A DNA stretch of 64,000 bases, from positions 122,501 through 186,500 of the forward strand of contig JACEEZ010018180.1 of assembly GCA_016584305.1 (NCBI GenBank), written 5' to 3'. This stretch comes from Chionoecetes opilio. Its lineage: Eukaryota > Arthropoda > Malacostraca > Decapoda > Majidae. A program made the position numbers and the translations under genes. How positions within the stretch are numbered: the stretch's first letter is position 1; each line of letters begins with the position of its first letter. Under the pieces are notes generated by a model. The model did no database searches. It saw only the letters and a list, made by a program, of their open reading frames with translations, and was not told the origin of the DNA. Shown piece by piece: positions 37,012-64,000 of this stretch.

Positions 37012-38622
37012 CAGTAGCGGACGTAAATATTGGCGGCGTCAGACCGTAGCCCAACGCGGTAAAAAAAATATGATGGTACAATAAACAGTGATTACTTACC
37101 TTAATATTAATACTTTGTTGGCATCCCCTTACGTCTAATGCACTCTTTCAAACGTGATGGGACACTCTCTATCAAGTTTTGTAACGTGGACAGAGGGATT
37201 TCTGTCCACAATTTGAGGAGTGCCGCTTCTAGTCGGGGAAGCGTGGAGGTATCATGGTCACATAACTTGCGTTTGATAATGGACCACAAGTTTTCAATGG
37301 GATTAAGGTCTGGAGAATAGGCTGGCCAATCCTCAATGAAGTCCACAGAGCAGTCATGAAGCCAGGTTGTCACCGATTTTGCTTTGTGGCAGGGTGCATT
37401 ATCCTGCACGAATGTGTGGGCTTGGCACACCTCGAAGCAGTCAGGCAGATTGTCACACAGCAGTTCCAAATAATTATATTGGTTCATTGACTCATTTTTG
37501 GGGAGCACCACAAGTTTCCCAACACCATGGAAAGAGAAGCATCCCCACACCATTAAGGAATCTGGGAATCTTACAGTGTTGTGTGTGAACTTTGGCGCGT
37601 ACGGATCACTGCCCGGGAGGCGATACACTCGCTTTTTCCTGCTGCTGGTAACTGTAAATGTTGCCTCATCACTCCAAAGTACTCCTTTCCAGTTCTCAGT
37701 ATCCCAAGGGAGGTACTTGCGGCAGAACAGAAGTCTGTTGTCCTTATGAGCCTCTTTTAGGAGAGGTTTAGGTCGCGCAACAAAGTGTTTAAATCCTAGG
37801 TCGTCATGGACTCGACGTCGCACTGTCCTGACAGACACTTCACCAAGCAGTAAATGGTTAATTTCCTTTAATTGTCTACCGGAAATACTGGGACACTTAT
37901 CAACATCACGCTTGATGATGTTTAATGTTCTTGAGTGGGTTTTACGGGGCCTGCCAGGGGGTAATTTTTTCCGCGGCAAATCGTCATCACCAGAGTTTGA
38001 AATTTGTTGCACCCAACGGCTGACACTTCTCACACTAACGCCTGTGTTTTCAGCAATATCTTTCACTGAGTGTCCTGCCTTGTGGAGTGACGAAATAGCA
38101 CTAATGTCATCACTTGTCACTGGTCTATACCTCCCCATAGTCCACAGAAGAGGCAAGATAGAGGCAAAACGCTATTGTCTTAAAATGCCGCGGGCTGGCA
38201 ACTCCTCCGCGGCACCTCCCGGCACGGGCTGTAATGGATCACTGGGTGTCATGACCTTGAGCTCAGTGACAACTGACAATACAGAGCACTGCTCCAGTTT
38301 CCCTTGCAGAGTTGCCAAATGCCCAATAAATTAAAATATGAGAGTATGTTTAGTTTTTCTGTAGTTTGCTCTGGGAATCTGTTTGCCTTTGTTTATAACG
38401 TGACAATGCAGCGCTACTCATGATGTTGGCAGAAATCCCTGTATCCACACTACTGCAAAAGGTGATATAAATTGTTTGATTATGCTTAATAGACGTTAGA
38501 CGTAGTGGGATGCCGTCAAAGTATAACATTCAAAGTAAGCAGCCATCCTTCATAATTATTATCGAATGTGTTCTGCGCGTTAGGCATAGGACCGACGCCG
38601 CCAATATTTACGTCCGCTACTG
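37012..38622 (-). mobile_element. Complete Tc1-like transposon (1611 bp)
   Basis: The terminal inverted repeats begin CAGTAGCGGACGTAAATATT and are identical at both ends over 29 bp, with partial similarity beyond. A TA dinucleotide lies directly outside each end (37010-37011 and 38623-38624). A single intact transposase frame lies inside. Perfect repeats and an unbroken frame suggest recent insertion. Confidence 0.93.
37107..38156 (-). CDS. Tc1-like transposase, intact
   Basis: The 349-residue frame has no stops. M7 (MGRYRPV, at 38138) is a likelier start than M1. The N-terminus carries two helix-turn-helix units (about 10-55: ISSLHKAGHSVKDIAENTGV; about 75-125: SISGRQLKEINHLLLGEVSV), joined by a GRPRK hook-like motif at about 68-72. 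The catalytic DDE core has WSDEATF, VQDNAPCH and SPDLNPIENLW. By my count 35 residues separate the second Asp from the Glu, close to the 34 usual for Tc1. The enzyme cuts and pastes at TA sites, binding the flanking inverted repeats. It may be functional. Confidence 0.93.
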   Translation of the reverse strand: MPLLWTMGRYRPVTSDDISAISSLHKAGHSVKDIAENTGVSVRSVSRWVQQISNSGDDDLPRKKLPPGRPRKTHSRTLNIIKRDVDKCPSISGRQLKEINHLLLGEVSVRTVRRRVHDDLGFKHFVARPKPLLKEAHKDNRLLFCRKYLPWDTENWKGVLWSDEATFTVTSSRKKRVYRLPGSDPYAPKFTHNTVRFPDSLMVWGCFSFHGVGKLVVLPKNESMNQYNYLELLCDNLPDCFEVCQAHTFVQDNAPCHKAKSVTTWLHDCSVDFIEDWPAYSPDLNPIENLWSIIKRKLCDHDTSTLPRLEAALLKLWTEIPLSTLQNLIESVPSRLKECIRRKGMPTKY

Positions 38623-38708
38623 TATATATATTAGCTAGAAAATTTTGACCCTAAATAAAAAAAATAAAAAAAATCTAGTTGTAGTATATATAGCTAGGAA
38701 ATTGACCC

Positions 38709-38812
<104 letters not shown>

Positions 38813-38871
38813 GGTCCGAATAATGTCAAAGTCCGAGTAATGAGGGTCCGAATACGAGAGGGTTTACTGTA

Positions 38872-39337
38872 CTCAGTATTTTTTTCGTCCTACTCCTAGG
38901 TATCATGCTGCCGGTACTCCTGCTGTCCACAGTCCACTGCTTCACTATACAAAGCTGAATGATGCCATTTACTAATCATCTCTTGGACTGACGAGCAAAA
39001 TAAGAAATTGCTATCATCCTATACATGCTCTCTACATGCAAGAGGTTAAGGGTGACGGGATCAGGGCAGGACTAGCACAGGTATGAGACGCGGGCAGTGC
39101 CTGGGGTCTGGGCGCGGCGCTGGGGCGGTGCGTGACAACACAGGAATAAAATGTGCCGCTACCGACAGAATATGCCTAAAAATTTACCTTTAGTACCACT
39201 TTCGAAAGTAGTGTCACTACCGCAATCGCTACTCAAATTGTAATTCAGTACTGTAACTCAGTACTGCCCACCTGTGTACATACATATATATATATTGTCA
39301 TATGATTTCCTGGTTGCTCAGCACATTCTACTCTCTC

Positions 39338-39340
<3 letters not shown>
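38872..39340. other. Intergenic stretch, no gene seen
   Basis: No open frame or repeat family recognised before the first CA tract. Confidence 0.5.

Positions 39341-39421
<81 letters not shown>
39341..39421. repeat. (CA)n microsatellite
   Basis: CA run with one CATACA interruption. Confidence 0.95.
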
Positions 39422-39424
<3 letters not shown>

Positions 39425-39442
39425 CCAATCTTATATTTTCAG

Positions 39443-39720
39443 TACTCCGTAGTGTAGGGGAAGCACGCTCGGTTCACAACCGAGAAGTCCCGGTTTCGAT
39501 CCCCGGGCGGAGCGGAAACAGATGGGTTGTTTCCTTAAAACCCGAGCCCCTGTCCACCCAGTAGTGAATGGGTACCGGGTGTTAGCCGGGGGTTTGTGAC
39601 CTGCTCTCCGGGGTGCTGGCTTCGGCCAACACAAAGCACTAAGGATGAATGATAAAAATGTTGATATTGAGACGGGGCCACACGAGCATTGCTCTGGCCC
39701 TGTAAAATACAACTAGATGA

Positions 39721-39801
<81 letters not shown>
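39443..39801 (+). repeat. tRNA-Val-like SINE with CA tail
   Basis: Positions 39447-39517 read like a tRNA. CTCCGTAGTGTAG has the A box. The anticodon arm CTCGGTTCACAACCGAG pairs perfectly and shows a CAC (Val) anticodon. GGTTTCGATCC is the B box, and CGGAG closes the acceptor. A non-tRNA body follows to AACTAGATGAATA, then a (CA)n tail at 39722-39801. The unrelated body and tail mark it as a SINE rather than a functional tRNA gene. Confidence 0.75.
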
Positions 39802-39803
<2 letters not shown>

Positions 39804-39943
39804 ACCAACTACCACTACTTAAAGCATTGTGGTCTAACCTTTTTTCTCTCCCTCACTCCAAAAGTCTAAACGTGTCCTCTGTTTCCAACTCCTAGTTTTC
39901 CGCTGACAGTAACCCCAAGCCAGAATTCTAGCCCTTCGTTTAA

Positions 39944-64000
<24,057 letters not shown>

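Noticed and set aside
39443..39517. Functional tRNA-Val gene
   Set aside because: The anticodon arm is good, but D and T arms mispair and a SINE body with CA tail follows.

Overview
This is a repeat-rich eukaryotic genomic window. The genes have introns with GT-AG borders, there are many tRNA-derived SINEs, LINE fragments, DNA transposons and long microsatellites, and there are interstitial (CCTAA)n runs, the arthropod-type telomere motif. Together with an arthropod-like KLHL20/diablo protein and secreted C-type lectins, this suggests an arthropod, most likely a decapod crustacean. That assignment is inference; no species is named here.

Layout. 1-4.8 kb: a tRNA-derived SINE split by a 1.4 kb DNA element with arrays of subterminal repeats, then a LINE whose 5' part (gag-like ORF1) is inverted relative to its reverse transcriptase remnant. 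5-6.3 kb: a complete five-exon secreted C-type lectin gene (A). 8.1-10.6 kb: a 5'-truncated RTE-like LINE with one stop codon. 10.8-13.1 kb: tandem repeats and hairpin-bearing repeats. 14-15.7 kb: a second lectin gene (B). 15.3-20.8 kb: a recent 2.78 kb tandem duplication that creates a chimeric open frame joining a foreign N-terminus to lectin exons 4-5; a KH-domain fragment follows at 20.8-21.4 kb. 24-27.7 kb: a decayed transposase of a family I cannot classify, nested in a TA satellite inside a G-rich terminal-repeat element. 27.8-29.5 kb: a large palindromic element. 29.5-36.8 kb: mostly unremarkable noncoding DNA with SINEs and a hAT-like MITE. 36.8-38.9 kb: an apparently intact Tc1-like transposon nested in a pogo-type MITE.

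39.9-64 kb holds the last eight coding exons (410 codons plus stop) of a KLHL20/diablo orthologue on the minus strand. They encode the BACK domain and the six-bladed Kelch propeller; the BTB exons lie beyond the right edge. Its introns are packed with minisatellites, a 1.1 kb trinucleotide array, a Tigger transposon, a THAP/P-like transposon inserted in telomere-like repeats of another element, fold-back MITEs, and repeat copies that sit directly at several splice acceptors.

Only the two lectins and KLHL20 look like ordinary functional host genes. Everything else supported here is mobile or repetitive DNA, except the KH fragment and the chimeric lectin frame, whose status is open.
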